The notes under the pieces were generated by a model. The model worked only from the letters and a program-made list of their open reading frames with translations. It was not told the origin of the DNA and did not search any database. Both the position numbers and the translations under genes were made by a program. 64,000 bases of DNA, from contig NZ_LNZC01000001.1 of the NCBI RefSeq assembly GCF_001467535.1, positions 1 through 64,000 of the forward strand. The letters are read 5' to 3'. The stretch is from Legionella worsleiensis (GTDB taxonomy: Bacteria > Pseudomonadota > Gammaproteobacteria > Legionellales > Legionellaceae). Shown one piece after another: positions 27,316 to 38,106 of the stretch (position 1 is its first letter; every line of letters begins with the position of its first letter).

Positions 27316-28206
27316 TCACTCAGATAATTCTTCGCTAGTTTTATCGAGTTGATCGCTTGGGCGGCTGAGAAAGGATTGGTTCTTAAATTGCCAATATGAT
27401 CGCTGGGGGCGGAAGGGCATGAGTAGTAAATTAACGAGGGTATTGTCAGAGGGATTCAGGTATGCTGGAACTCCTATGGTAATGGAATTTTGATAAACAT
27501 TACCTTTTAGGGTGTTGTGAATTTTGTCCCAAAAAGAAAATACTACGCCATAATTTCTATTGGTTTCGTCCATATAACTCGAATGATGAATGCCGTGCAT
27601 GCGTGGCGTCACTATAATTTTATTAAGTATACGCTCCAGTTTCAGGGAAAGGTGAGTATTGCTGTGTTGGAAATAGGTGCTGGCTTGAAAAATAAATTCA
27701 TAAGTAATGAAGATTAGGGGATCTATGCCAATAATGGCTATCTGAATTAACCTGAATACGCTGGAGTACGCAATTTCAATGACATGAAATCGCATGGAGG
27801 TGGTCACATCCAAATCAGGATCGGCATGATGCACGTTATGAAATCGCCATAATAAGGGGATTTCATGATTAAGTCTGTGCCAGTAATAAAAGGTGAGATC
27901 CATGAGCATAAACCCCACTAACCATTGAAACAGGCTGTGAGCAGGAAGCAAGGACAGTAATCCATAGCCGTGTAGTTGGTTGAAGTTGATTGTGAATTGC
28001 GCCACCGGAACAACAACTGTTTTTGCAGTAAAATAAACCATAATCGAGAGGGTAAAATTAATAATCCAGCGATTCATTAATCGTCTGACAGGTTTTCTCA
28101 ACGGATTTTTGTATTCAATCAACAGCAAAAAAACGTAAATTATGGCCAGCGACAACGCACTGAACAATTGAAATTTAGGGATATCACTTAAAGAAATCAT
28201 ATCCAT
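27316..28206 (-). CDS. Sterol desaturase/fatty-acid hydroxylase family membrane protein
   Basis: A 296-residue integral membrane di-iron oxygenase. The histidine boxes are present in order: HRLNH, FHNVHH and, after further membrane segments, RMHGIHHS. About five hydrophobic helices flank them. These enzymes hydroxylate or desaturate lipids (sterols, fatty acids, ether lipids) using O2; the substrate here is unknown. AAGGGAC precedes the first ATG on the minus strand; the second ATG, two codons in, is an alternative. It converges with helA, 11 bases apart. Confidence 0.88.
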   Translation of the reverse strand: MDMISLSDIPKFQLFSALSLAIIYVFLLLIEYKNPLRKPVRRLMNRWIINFTLSIMVYFTAKTVVVPVAQFTINFNQLHGYGLLSLLPAHSLFQWLVGFMLMDLTFYYWHRLNHEIPLLWRFHNVHHADPDLDVTTSMRFHVIEIAYSSVFRLIQIAIIGIDPLIFITYEFIFQASTYFQHSNTHLSLKLERILNKIIVTPRMHGIHHSSYMDETNRNYGVVFSFWDKIHNTLKGNVYQNSITIGVPAYLNPSDNTLVNLLLMPFRPQRSYWQFKNQSFLSRPSDQLDKTSEELSE

Positions 28207-28669
28207 GTCCCTTGGTAATGTATTAAGTGCTGGCAGATTAGCACGGTACCAATAGGTATATAAACCGGTTTTTATATTTTAATAAGTGCCAACCGGAATG
28301 ACCGTTCATGCGACAACGCACAATAGTGAGTTGTTCCCTTTTTTAAGGTTATTATCCGATAAGCGCATTCAGTGCTTTGCATCTTTATTCGTAACAAGTT
28401 ATTGAATCAGATTTTTTATAAGGATAAGTTCTGCTGATGTGGATAGGGACATGTATTGCAAAAAGTTTTTTCTCATACTTAATGTAAAGAATTGTTGCGC
28501 ATATGCACTTTTTTTGTTCATAAAGTTATTTTTTATGCGTTTTAGGGTATTATGTGTAATAAGTTGATTACATGTGATGCTGGTCCACCTCAAGGCTTGA
28601 TAGGTATGGAGTTGACGAGTTACAAGTAAATCATTTAAGGTGACGGGCCAATCAGGAGTTGATTTATAA
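28207..28669. other. Divergent intergenic region
   Basis: This 463-base stretch lies between the sterol-desaturase-like gene (minus) and the MFS gene (plus). A 105-codon minus-strand frame at 28399-28716 overlaps the MFS start and has no family features, so it is not called. AAACCGGTTT near 28262 is a short palindrome. Promoters for both genes must lie here, but no clear match stands out. Confidence 0.5.
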
Positions 28670-29947
28670 GTGAGCAAAATAGTGCAGCAACGTCGTAATA
28701 TTCTGGCCTGTATCATAGGTAATATTCTTGAGTGGTACGAATTCAGTTTGTTTGCTTATTTGTCGCCTGTCATTGCGGATTTGTTTTTCCCCAGTGAAAA
28801 CGCTATGGTTAGTTTATTATCTACCTTACTGGTGTTTGCAGCAGGGTTTGTAGTGCGTCCTCTGGGTTCTATTATTTTAGGACATTTGGGTGATCGGTTT
28901 GGTCGGGCAAAAACTCTAAAAACCACAATATTTTTGATGTCCATTTCCTCGGTACTAACAGGATTAATTCCAACATACCAGCATATAGGCGTTATGGCGC
29001 CGGTGTTGCTGATTCTATGCCGTTTACTGCAGGGATTTTGTATCGGGGGAGAGTTTGCCGGTTCAATGATTTATCTGTCTGAATCCGCACATGGAACTCA
29101 CCGTGCGTTAGTGAGTAGTATGGCTAATAATGGTTCCAATATTGGTGTTCTAATTGCCGTTTTGTCATGTGCTTTGATGAGTACGGTATTAAACAGCACG
29201 GATGTTGCGCTCTATGGTTGGCGTTTGTTGTTCATTTCTGGAGGGATTATAGGAATTGTGGGGTTGTGGCTGCGTCGGGATCTGGCGGAATCCGAGACTT
29301 TTATTGCGTTACAAAAAAACATCAAGAATCCCTATTTTCCTCTTAAATACGTGTTTCAGCATCAACGAGCTCGAATGACGCAGGTTATTCTGCTGTTGTT
29401 TATCAGTGCTTGTGGCAGTTATACCCTCATGGGTTACTTATCCACTTATTTGCATGAGTTTTTGGGGGTGCCATTGAATCAAGCCTACAGAATGCAAACA
29501 TTATTTATCGGTTTGTCCTTGTTAATGCTGCCTTTTTTTGCTCACTTATCCGATAAAATTGGCAGAAGAAAAGTACTGCTATTTGCAACAGCAGGTTATT
29601 TAGTCAGCTCTATTCCTGTTTTCTGGGTTTTGCAATCCATTCAGGCTTGGTGGGTTTTACTGCCTCTGGTCATTTTTTATAGTGCTGAACAGGCGGTAAC
29701 TCCAGCGGTTATTGTTGAAATGTTTCCCGGTAAGGGGCGCTATACCGGAATTTCAATGGGGTACAATGTGTGTATGGCTTTGGTGGGGGGATTTTCACCG
29801 GCAATAAATACCTGGTGTATTCATTTATTCGATAACAACCTGATGGTCGCTTATTACGTTTTGCTGTGTGCGGCTGTTTCGTTTTATGTTGTGGTAAAAA
29901 ACGTTCCTCACGAATATGGGGTACAGAACAGCTTAACCGCTGCTTGA
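28670..29947 (+). CDS. MFS transporter of the metabolite:H+ symporter (ProP-like) family
   Basis: A 425-residue, 12-helix transporter. The first helix GNILEWYEFSLFAYLSPVIA and the loop GHLGDRFGRAKTL are the hallmarks of the MHS branch (ProP, KgtP, ShiA), with GGEFAGSMIYLSESA in the fifth-helix region. Likely takes up a small organic acid or osmolyte; the substrate cannot be read. It starts at GTG 28670; AGGAG about 16 bases upstream supports this. It is not of the Legionella Pht type by these motifs. Confidence 0.88.
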   Translation: MSKIVQQRRNILACIIGNILEWYEFSLFAYLSPVIADLFFPSENAMVSLLSTLLVFAAGFVVRPLGSIILGHLGDRFGRAKTLKTTIFLMSISSVLTGLIPTYQHIGVMAPVLLILCRLLQGFCIGGEFAGSMIYLSESAHGTHRALVSSMANNGSNIGVLIAVLSCALMSTVLNSTDVALYGWRLLFISGGIIGIVGLWLRRDLAESETFIALQKNIKNPYFPLKYVFQHQRARMTQVILLLFISACGSYTLMGYLSTYLHEFLGVPLNQAYRMQTLFIGLSLLMLPFFAHLSDKIGRRKVLLFATAGYLVSSIPVFWVLQSIQAWWVLLPLVIFYSAEQAVTPAVIVEMFPGKGRYTGISMGYNVCMALVGGFSPAINTWCIHLFDNNLMVAYYVLLCAAVSFYVVVKNVPHEYGVQNSLTAA

Positions 29948-29955
29948 GCGGTAAG
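29932..29955. terminator. Stem-loop at the 3' end of the MFS gene
   Basis: CTTAACCGCT and AGCGGTAAG form an inverted repeat that overlaps the TGA stop codon of the MFS gene, between it and the convergent dsbD. One mismatch, and no T-run follows. Confidence 0.4.
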
Positions 29956-30020
29956 ACATTATCTGCGTACTTGATGATTCTTTTAGTGCTGCTTCAGGCC
30001 TGCATTCCGCCATCAGAGGA

Positions 30021-31787
30021 TTAGGAATGCGGTTCAATTTGGTTTAAGTGGCGTAAAAATTCAGGAGCTGAACTTTCCCCCACCAGTTTGGAATGGTCAA
30101 GCTCTTTGCCTTGTGCGTTAAAAAACACGAAGGTTGGTGGTGCTATGACACGGTACTCATTCATTATTGCTTTGTTTTCAGCGTCATTTGCGGTGACATC
30201 TACTTTGATGATTTTAAACTGGTTTAGTGCCGCAAGAACTTCAGGATCACGAAAAGTTGTTGCTTCCATAACTTTACATGAAGCACACCAGTCCGCATAA
30301 AAATCTAACATCACCGGAGTGCCTTTAGCTTGTTCTATGGTTTGTTTAATTTCTGCTAATGTTTGGGGTTGTGCCTTTGTCTGTTGGGAGGGCATTATGG
30401 ACGCCGCTTGCAGATTGGCTAAAGGCTGTAATGGGTTGGTTGATCCCATACTGGCGCCAATCAAAATGAGCAAACCATAGCCCAGCATAATGATCCCGGC
30501 TCCTTGACAAAATTTTTCTTTAGCTGAGACTGAATGGGTTAACGCTCCGGTGTAAATGCCAGAAAAAATCAGCAGGCTTCCCCAAAGCCCCATAGCCAAC
30601 CCTGCTGGGAGAATACGTTCCATAAGGTATATGGCTACAGCAATAAGTAAAACGCCAAAAAAGGCTTTGACACCATTCATCCAGCTGCCTGCTTTGGGCA
30701 GCCATCTTCCAGCGGATGTGCCAATTAAGAGCAGGGGAGTGCCCATGCCCAGGCTCAAAAAAAACAGGGTAAGCATGCCAGATAAAACATTTCCTGATTG
30801 CGCTATATAGGTTAACACACCGATCAATGGTGCAGTCACGCAAGGTGAGAGGATTAGTGTGGAAAGACAGCCCATAATCGCTGCCCCAAAATAGTGCCCA
30901 CCTCGTTGATTTCGGCTGGATCCGGCGATTTTGGCTTGCCATGAGTCGGGGAGTTTAAATTCGTAAAATCCAAACATGGACAGAGCCAACAAAACAAAAA
31001 TCGCACTAAATAAACTGATTGCCCAAGGTGATTGCATCGCAATTTGCAGATTGGCTCCCAATGTGGCTACCACTCCGCCAATCACTGCATAAGTAAGTGA
31101 CATACTCAGAACATAACTTAAGGAAAGAAAAAATGCCTTACGAGTCGTGACGTCTTTACCATGACCTACGATGATTCCCGATAGCACAGGCACCATGGGT
31201 AAAATACAGGGAGTAAACGATAACAATAGACCAAAGCCAAAAAAAATAAACAGGATGCTTATCCACCCATTTGTTTCAAAAACCTGTGCTATTTCGTTTT
31301 GTGGTGCTTGGGTTTGTGTCACCGAAACTTTATTAGTCGATTGCTCCAGCGTTACTTGAGAGAGTGCGAGCGCATCATCAATCGCTACCTTGATTTTTTT
31401 TACCTCAGGAGGATAGCAAAAGCCATCGTCAGAACAGCCCTGATAATGCAGGTCGAGAATGGTTTCCCCGGGTTGTTCGCCTAAAATTGCTACAGGTAAG
31501 GACAGTTGCTTTCTGTACACGTCAAAGGTATGTCCCTGTTTGTCGGTTTTTTTCAGGGTTGGGGGAAAACGCAAGCTTCCCAGATGGATGTTGCTGTCTG
31601 CCTGTTCGGTGATTTTGATTCTGTCGCCATATAAAAAATAATCCGGTTTTATCGTCCAGTTGATAACAAAAGTATTGGGATCAATTACATTTACCTGTAC
31701 TTGAAATACTTCCGATGCTGGCAGCGGTTCGGCGTTGCTTGGCGAAATAAAAAGGTAAAGTATTGATAATAATAGCCATTTTTTCAT
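30021..31787 (-). CDS. dsbD: Thiol:disulfide interchange protein DsbD
   Basis: A 588-residue membrane reductase that carries electrons from cytosolic thioredoxin to the periplasm. All three DsbD parts are present: signal peptide plus N-terminal domain with the redox pair in YQGCSDDGFCYPP, a central eight-helix domain with GLLLSFTPCILPM and LSPCVTAPLIG, and a C-terminal thioredoxin domain with WCASC at 500-504. It supports cytochrome c maturation and DsbC-type isomerases. It lies divergent from groES, with the start about 180 bases from it. Legionella often has more than one DsbD, so paralogues elsewhere are likely. Confidence 0.95.
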   Translation of the reverse strand: MKKWLLLSILYLFISPSNAEPLPASEVFQVQVNVIDPNTFVINWTIKPDYFLYGDRIKITEQADSNIHLGSLRFPPTLKKTDKQGHTFDVYRKQLSLPVAILGEQPGETILDLHYQGCSDDGFCYPPEVKKIKVAIDDALALSQVTLEQSTNKVSVTQTQAPQNEIAQVFETNGWISILFIFFGFGLLLSFTPCILPMVPVLSGIIVGHGKDVTTRKAFFLSLSYVLSMSLTYAVIGGVVATLGANLQIAMQSPWAISLFSAIFVLLALSMFGFYEFKLPDSWQAKIAGSSRNQRGGHYFGAAIMGCLSTLILSPCVTAPLIGVLTYIAQSGNVLSGMLTLFFLSLGMGTPLLLIGTSAGRWLPKAGSWMNGVKAFFGVLLIAVAIYLMERILPAGLAMGLWGSLLIFSGIYTGALTHSVSAKEKFCQGAGIIMLGYGLLILIGASMGSTNPLQPLANLQAASIMPSQQTKAQPQTLAEIKQTIEQAKGTPVMLDFYADWCASCKVMEATTFRDPEVLAALNQFKIIKVDVTANDAENKAIMNEYRVIAPPTFVFFNAQGKELDHSKLVGESSAPEFLRHLNQIEPHS

Positions 31788-31867
31788 GAGATGCCTTGAT
31801 GCAATAAACCCTTAGCTCCAATTGTAGTGCCTGTTGAATTAAAACAAAAATTTTTTTTGTTTTAACC

Positions 31868-31895
31868 CTTGAAAGTCATAATCTTGCCCCCATAT
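31868..31895 (+). promoter_or_regulatory. Sigma-32 heat-shock promoter of groESL
   Basis: CTTGAAA at 31868-31874 and CCCCATAT at 31888-31895 are separated by 13 bases. This matches the sigma-32 consensus (CTTGAAA, 13-17 bases, CCCCATnT) at essentially every key position. It lies about 75 bases before the groES start. No CIRCE element was seen, so control is probably by sigma-32 alone. Confidence 0.9.
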
Positions 31896-31971
31896 GACTG
31901 TCATCAGGATTGTTTGTCCCAGGGCAAGCAAAACAGTAAATCATCGTTAAATTATAACAGGAGATATAAGT

Positions 31972-32262
31972 ATGAAAATTCGTCCTTTACACGATCGAGT
32001 AGTTGTTCGTCGTATGGAAGAAGAGCGTACCACAGCTGGTGGTATCGTGATTCCAGATAGCGCTACAGAAAAACCCATGCGTGGTGAGATTATTGCTGTT
32101 GGTGCTGGTAAAGTACTGGATAACGGCGATGTTCGTGCTTTGGCGGTTAAAGTTGGTGATGTCGTCCTGTTTGGAAAATATTCTGGAACTGAAGTAAAAG
32201 TTGATGGCAAAGAATTAGTTGTGATGCGTGAAGACGACATCATGGGTGTTATTGAGAAGTAA
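31972..32262 (+). CDS. groES: Co-chaperonin GroES (HtpA)
   Basis: A 96-residue GroES. It has [18 protein letters not shown] at the N-terminus, the mobile loop rich in Thr/Gly ([14 protein letters not shown]) that contacts GroEL, and [20 protein letters not shown] at the end. It caps the GroEL cage as a heptamer. First gene of the groESL operon, called htpA in Legionella. RBS AGGAGAT. Confidence 0.98.
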   Translation: MKIRPLHDRVVVRRMEEERTTAGGIVIPDSATEKPMRGEIIAVGAGKVLDNGDVRALAVKVGDVVLFGKYSGTEVKVDGKELVVMREDDIMGVIEK

Positions 32263-32290
32263 TCTAAATCAAATTGTTTAAGGAGATTGA

Positions 32291-33940
<1,650 letters not shown>

Positions 33941-33959
33941 GCCTTTCTCACCTCCCTTT

Positions 33960-33987
33960 AAACCCGCCTCATGGCGGGTTTTTTTTT
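33960..33987 (+). terminator. Rho-independent terminator of groESL
   Basis: AAACCCGCC-TCAT-GGCGGGTTT with a 9-base stem followed by a run of T. A textbook intrinsic terminator 20 bases after the groEL stop. Confidence 0.95.
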
Positions 33988-34003
33988 AAGACTTTAAAAT
34001 GGT

Positions 34004-37000
34004 TTAGATTGGGGAAGAAGATGATGGGGTTGCAGGCTCATCCTCGAGAACAGGACTGTTTTGATTGCCATCACTATTTTCTCTGAATAAAGTGTGGCTG
34101 CCCCGAAAAACGCTGTCTCTTATATTTGATGCAGCAGAAGCAGTGCGTGCATCAGGGGAAGATGTGGGGGGAGGCGTATCAGGTTGATGTGTTTGGCATT
34201 CGCTTGTTCTTTGCAGTATTGTTTGCATAATATTTAGGTGCATGGAATAACGTTGTGCGTAGTGGATTATGTTACGGCCGTTATCGTCTTTTGATTGCAA
34301 TACTTCAGTCTTAGCGCTATCCGCCAGGCTATCGAGAACCTGTTCAAGAAATTCAGGAGGATGGGTCAAGAGCGGGTAAAGGATGGATGGACTTCCATCT
34401 GCGGTCATCATTAGTACCTGAGCTCGGACATCTATGGGCAGATAATACAGCAAATCTTTAAGTAAATGAGGGTGAAAAACGGCCATTTTATGCAAAATAT
34501 TCTCTTTAAAGTCGTTTTTTTTAGTTATTACCTTGATTTTTTCTTGTCCGGGAAGGAGCTTTAAAAGTTCCATTAGGAGTTCGGGTCTATGCGCTAGTTG
34601 ATCGAATAGATTCTTGTTGTGCGAGTCCGTTTTGGTTAATGCGTTTACCTGTTCGTCACCGGGCAGCAATTTGATGAGTTGAATTACAGTGCCGGGAGCT
34701 GTTGTAGCTAAAGTTCTTAGTATGTTGGTATTCAAATAGCTAAGGGTCGTTAATGCCTCAACTTTTTCTTTATCCGGCAGTACCTCTATTAATTGCAGCA
34801 GAATTTCAGGGCACTTTATGGACACCACTCTGATCAGGTTATACTCGTTACCTGTATTTGCCATCAACAGTTTAACTTTTGTGCCTTTCGGAAGCCAATT
34901 GATAACCTGGATTAGCGTTTGGGGTGATTTTATCGCCAAGAGTATAAGTGGCGAATCTTGAGGGTTGTCATATTCTAGCAATGCCCTGATTTTAAATTCT
35001 ACCGGAAGCCAATCTAACAGTTGCAGCAGGATGTCCGGGCAGTATTTCGCTGCTCGTCTTATTGGCGAATCTTTTGTACCAAACGAGTTTAACAATATTT
35101 GCGTTCGTTCATCCTTAGTAATGGTTTGTAAAAACCAAAGTATGAACGCTGTTTGTTGGTATTTGAACGCACAATAAAGCGGATGAACTCCATCATATTG
35201 ACTGGTATCCATGTAGTTTAAGCCCTTTTCAATGAGCGCAGCGGCTAAATTGATGTTTCCGAATCCTATGGCGTATAGAAAAGGAGTACCCTCCTTGTTG
35301 CATAGGGCATTGGGGGCAAAACGAGGATCTTGTACTATCTTGCGGATAATCGTTTGGGACATGTTGGTTGCTGCTGCCAGGTATCCGGCGATTTCCGTAC
35401 TGGAAGCAGAGGTAATGTTCCCTGGCGTAAACAGTACTGACACAGGCTCTGGCGTCAGATCGGGGGCAGTGCGGTGTTCAATCTGAATGAGTAAGGATTC
35501 TGGCCAGGAATCCTGAGATATCGCTTCGCCTGCACTATTTTGTCCCTGATTGCAGCGATTACGGATAAAGAGGAGTACTTGAGTAAGGCAATAACGAAAC
35601 AGAGGTGTCCAGGTATCTGCATCGTAGCATAAGGCATGCAGCAGGGTGCGGTTTATTTGATAAGGCGTTATCTCTAAAATACCATCCTCTTTTAATCTGC
35701 TTATCCATTCAAGCAGTAGCTCATCGTGCAAGCGGATAACTGGGATAGCGTTTAGTTCTTGGGTATTTTCCTGAAAGAAGAGTTCACTCAGGAGTGCAAA
35801 AAGATTGGCTCTGATGGTTAATCCTCGTTTACCTTTTGCAGCAAACCATTGTGCTGTATAATTACTGATGAAATCGTGATATGCGTTGTTTCGCCAAAAG
35901 GTAAAACCTTGCTCAAAAGCCCGCAGCCGAGTATGAAGTAATTCCATGTTCTGGAGCAGGTTCGCCAAAGAAGGATTAGGGGAGTCAAAACACTGTTGCA
36001 TCGTTTCTAAAGCATCCATCCAGCTGGCTTTGCGTTCCTCGGGTATATCGCTGACACCCAGCAAATTTCTATAGCTCTTGTAATGATACAGTGCATCATG
36101 CAACTTGATAACCAGGTATATCCTGGAGAATGGATCGGTGACTTCTGCGTCATCCTCAAGAGCACTCGGTGTGAATTGTGGGCTTTTCAGCCAGGCAAGC
36201 GTTTCATCCGCCAGTGCTACCAGACCGGTTGCTCTAATGCTGCCTGAATTGGTAGCCAGAGTGTGGCGGTCTATAAAATCTTTAAGAGAAGCAAGAATAG
36301 GAATAAAATCACAAGGCATACTTTTTAGTCCCTTCATACTGCAATAACCGTTGATTTTTTTCATCATTTTTTTATCTGGTAATGATCCTTCAGCAAGAAA
36401 GCACTGGATGATGAATTGTTTGGCGCTGTCTGGCCCACCGGCCTTGATGATGCCATCGTAAATCTCTTTAGGCATGTTGCCGCAAACCCAGGGTAAAAAT
36501 AGAGGCTGGAAGTATTTATAAAAAACCTGACGTTCCTCTCCCACAGGATCTCGACCCTCAGGAAGTTGAATATTGAGCTGTTTAAGCAACACCTCATGTA
36601 CCATGAAGTCAAACAGTCCCCGCATGAGAAGATCTGAGGCATTCAAGGGAAGGCGTTTGCCTTCATAGCCATCCAAAGACATAAGCCAGGCATGACGAAT
36701 ACCTGTATTGCACACATTGGATCCAGCAGCCAGTAGGTTGTTAATTTGATCAAAATTTACCAGTCGTCGGTAACGCTCTTTTTCAGGGGTACTGCCCGGA
36801 GGCACGGGCCAAACCTGTTCATTTTTATCGATTAGAGCTGAGACCACTATGGCGTAAATTACAGGCAGAGGCAGGTACCATTGACTATTTTCCAGATGGC
36901 CATCGTTGTCTTTTACCAAGGTTACTTTATCAAATCTGCTGCTCAATTGTGTTGAATTCAGAATATTTTTAAGCCAGATTTTTGTTGACGCTTCCAGTTG

Positions 37001-37297
37001 AGACAGTTTTTTGCGGCCCTCATAACGTGCTACATTGCGTTGCATTCGCTTCTGCGCTTCGAGATTATCGTCCATACTGAGCGTATATACAGGAGATGAG
37101 GTTTGAGAAGATGAAGACGAAGCCACAGAGGAAGATGCTTCTGCATGTTCAGGAGTATTGCTGGTTATTGTAGGCATCAGGTAACGTGAAGCTAGCCTGA
37201 TGGCAAGCATAGCTGCTGCATTGGACGTTATGACGTTATGAGTACTTTGAGCATACTGAGTGTCTTTGAGCATTGTTTGATTGTGGTCGTTTGGCAT
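34004..37297 (-). CDS. Large repeat protein with ankyrin-like and 38-residue LP repeats, effector candidate
   Basis: A 1097-residue cytosolic protein. ATG 37297 is chosen because GGGAGG stands just before it on the minus strand; two upstream ATGs lack this. The N-terminus is polar and Ser-rich. Residues ~90-620 are helical with no known motif. One ankyrin-like pair follows (GTPFLYAIGFGNINLAAALI and GVHPLYCAFKYQQTAFILWF). The last third (about 34210-35030 on the minus strand) holds about seven tandem repeats of 37-38 residues, each with an L--L---LP signature, an acidic-lysine turn and an A-L patch (LLQLIEVLPDKEKVEALTT, VIQLIKLLPGDEQVNALTK, LMELLKLLPGQEKIKVITK). These are alpha-solenoid repeats related to ankyrins. 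The tail is Ser/Pro/Glu-rich. Probably a Dot/Icm substrate by its type; no enzymatic domain is seen. Confidence 0.75.
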   Translation of the reverse strand: MPNDHNQTMLKDTQYAQSTHNVITSNAAAMLAIRLASRYLMPTITSNTPEHAEASSSVASSSSSQTSSPVYTLSMDDNLEAQKRMQRNVARYEGRKKLSQLEASTKIWLKNILNSTQLSSRFDKVTLVKDNDGHLENSQWYLPLPVIYAIVVSALIDKNEQVWPVPPGSTPEKERYRRLVNFDQINNLLAAGSNVCNTGIRHAWLMSLDGYEGKRLPLNASDLLMRGLFDFMVHEVLLKQLNIQLPEGRDPVGEERQVFYKYFQPLFLPWVCGNMPKEIYDGIIKAGGPDSAKQFIIQCFLAEGSLPDKKMMKKINGYCSMKGLKSMPCDFIPILASLKDFIDRHTLATNSGSIRATGLVALADETLAWLKSPQFTPSALEDDAEVTDPFSRIYLVIKLHDALYHYKSYRNLLGVSDIPEERKASWMDALETMQQCFDSPNPSLANLLQNMELLHTRLRAFEQGFTFWRNNAYHDFISNYTAQWFAAKGKRGLTIRANLFALLSELFFQENTQELNAIPVIRLHDELLLEWISRLKEDGILEITPYQINRTLLHALCYDADTWTPLFRYCLTQVLLFIRNRCNQGQNSAGEAISQDSWPESLLIQIEHRTAPDLTPEPVSVLFTPGNITSASSTEIAGYLAAATNMSQTIIRKIVQDPRFAPNALCNKEGTPFLYAIGFGNINLAAALIEKGLNYMDTSQYDGVHPLYCAFKYQQTAFILWFLQTITKDERTQILLNSFGTKDSPIRRAAKYCPDILLQLLDWLPVEFKIRALLEYDNPQDSPLILLAIKSPQTLIQVINWLPKGTKVKLLMANTGNEYNLIRVVSIKCPEILLQLIEVLPDKEKVEALTTLSYLNTNILRTLATTAPGTVIQLIKLLPGDEQVNALTKTDSHNKNLFDQLAHRPELLMELLKLLPGQEKIKVITKKNDFKENILHKMAVFHPHLLKDLLYYLPIDVRAQVLMMTADGSPSILYPLLTHPPEFLEQVLDSLADSAKTEVLQSKDDNGRNIIHYAQRYSMHLNIMQTILQRTSECQTHQPDTPPPTSSPDARTASAASNIRDSVFRGSHTLFRENSDGNQNSPVLEDEPATPSSSSPI

Positions 37298-37407
37298 GAG
37301 AGGCCTCCCGTATCGCATAAAAAGGCACACATAATACCATTAAGTTTAAAAAAAAGACACATCGGTTCATGGTTATATTATTTTTAGGCGGGAGAATACG
37401 GTAAAAA

Positions 37408-37439
37408 ATACAGTCCATTTAAATTTAAATAGACTGTAT
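37408..37439. promoter_or_regulatory. 32-base palindrome in the dps / repeat-protein divergent region
   Basis: ATACAGTC and GACTGTAT flank an inner ATTTAAATTTAAAT palindrome; only one base pair of the whole inverted repeat does not match (C against A). It sits about 90 bases upstream of dps and 110 bases upstream of the divergent repeat-protein gene. Both genes start away from it, so it is an operator candidate and not a terminator. Confidence 0.6.
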
Positions 37440-37526
37440 CTGATGTATTGTTGTGATGAATACAGGTTGTTTTTTAGTCATTTTAATCTATTATTAAAAT
37501 CATCACTTAATAGAAAAAGGTGCATC

Positions 37527-37970
37527 ATGACTGACGTGATTAAAACAATGGAAGTGGTTTTGGCAGATACTTATGCACTGTATCTTAAAACGCAAAACTA
37601 TCATTGGCATGTTAAAGGCCCGCAATTTAAAAGTTTGCATGAACTTTTTGAAATGCAGTACAAAGAACTGGCTGAGGCAGTAGATGAAGTTGCAGAGCGA
37701 ATATTAATCTTAGGTCACAAGGCACCTGCGACTTTCACTCAGTTTAATCAGTTGAAAACCATTAAAGACGGAGATTCCAGCTTGAATGCAAATCAAATGG
37801 TTAGTGAGCTTGCCAGAGATAACAGTACTTTAGTCAACGATTTGAATCAGGCAATTAAAATAGCTCAGGAAAATAATGATGAGGGAACAGTGACGTTGTT
37901 AAGCGATCGTATTGCCGCTCATCAGAAAGCCCATTGGATGTTGACTGCCTCTTTAGATTCTAAAAAATAA
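37527..37970 (+). CDS. dps: Dps-family DNA-protecting ferritin
   Basis: A 147-residue Dps protein. The inter-subunit ferroxidase signature is present: NYHWHVKG followed by F-SLHELFE-QY-ELAEAVDEVAERI, which gives the histidine, aspartate and glutamate ligands. It forms a dodecamer that oxidises and stores iron with peroxide and protects DNA in stationary phase or oxidative stress. ATG 37527 with AAAAGGTG upstream is preferred over the in-frame ATG at 37443. A striking palindrome lies upstream. Confidence 0.93.
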   Translation: MTDVIKTMEVVLADTYALYLKTQNYHWHVKGPQFKSLHELFEMQYKELAEAVDEVAERILILGHKAPATFTQFNQLKTIKDGDSSLNANQMVSELARDNSTLVNDLNQAIKIAQENNDEGTVTLLSDRIAAHQKAHWMLTASLDSKK

Positions 37971-38106
37971 ATAATTGGCTTAATGAACTGAAGTTTCAAG
38001 CCAGTGCGAATTAAAAAACTGTTCGGCTGGCTTGTCGGTTATATCCATCCTCTACGAGACTTTCCCTTTAAATTGGTAGAGCTTATTAAGCGGATAAAAC
38101 CTCATA

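Noticed and set aside
28399-28716. 105-codon minus-strand frame before the MFS gene
   Set aside because: Overlaps the MFS start, has no domain and a poor start region.
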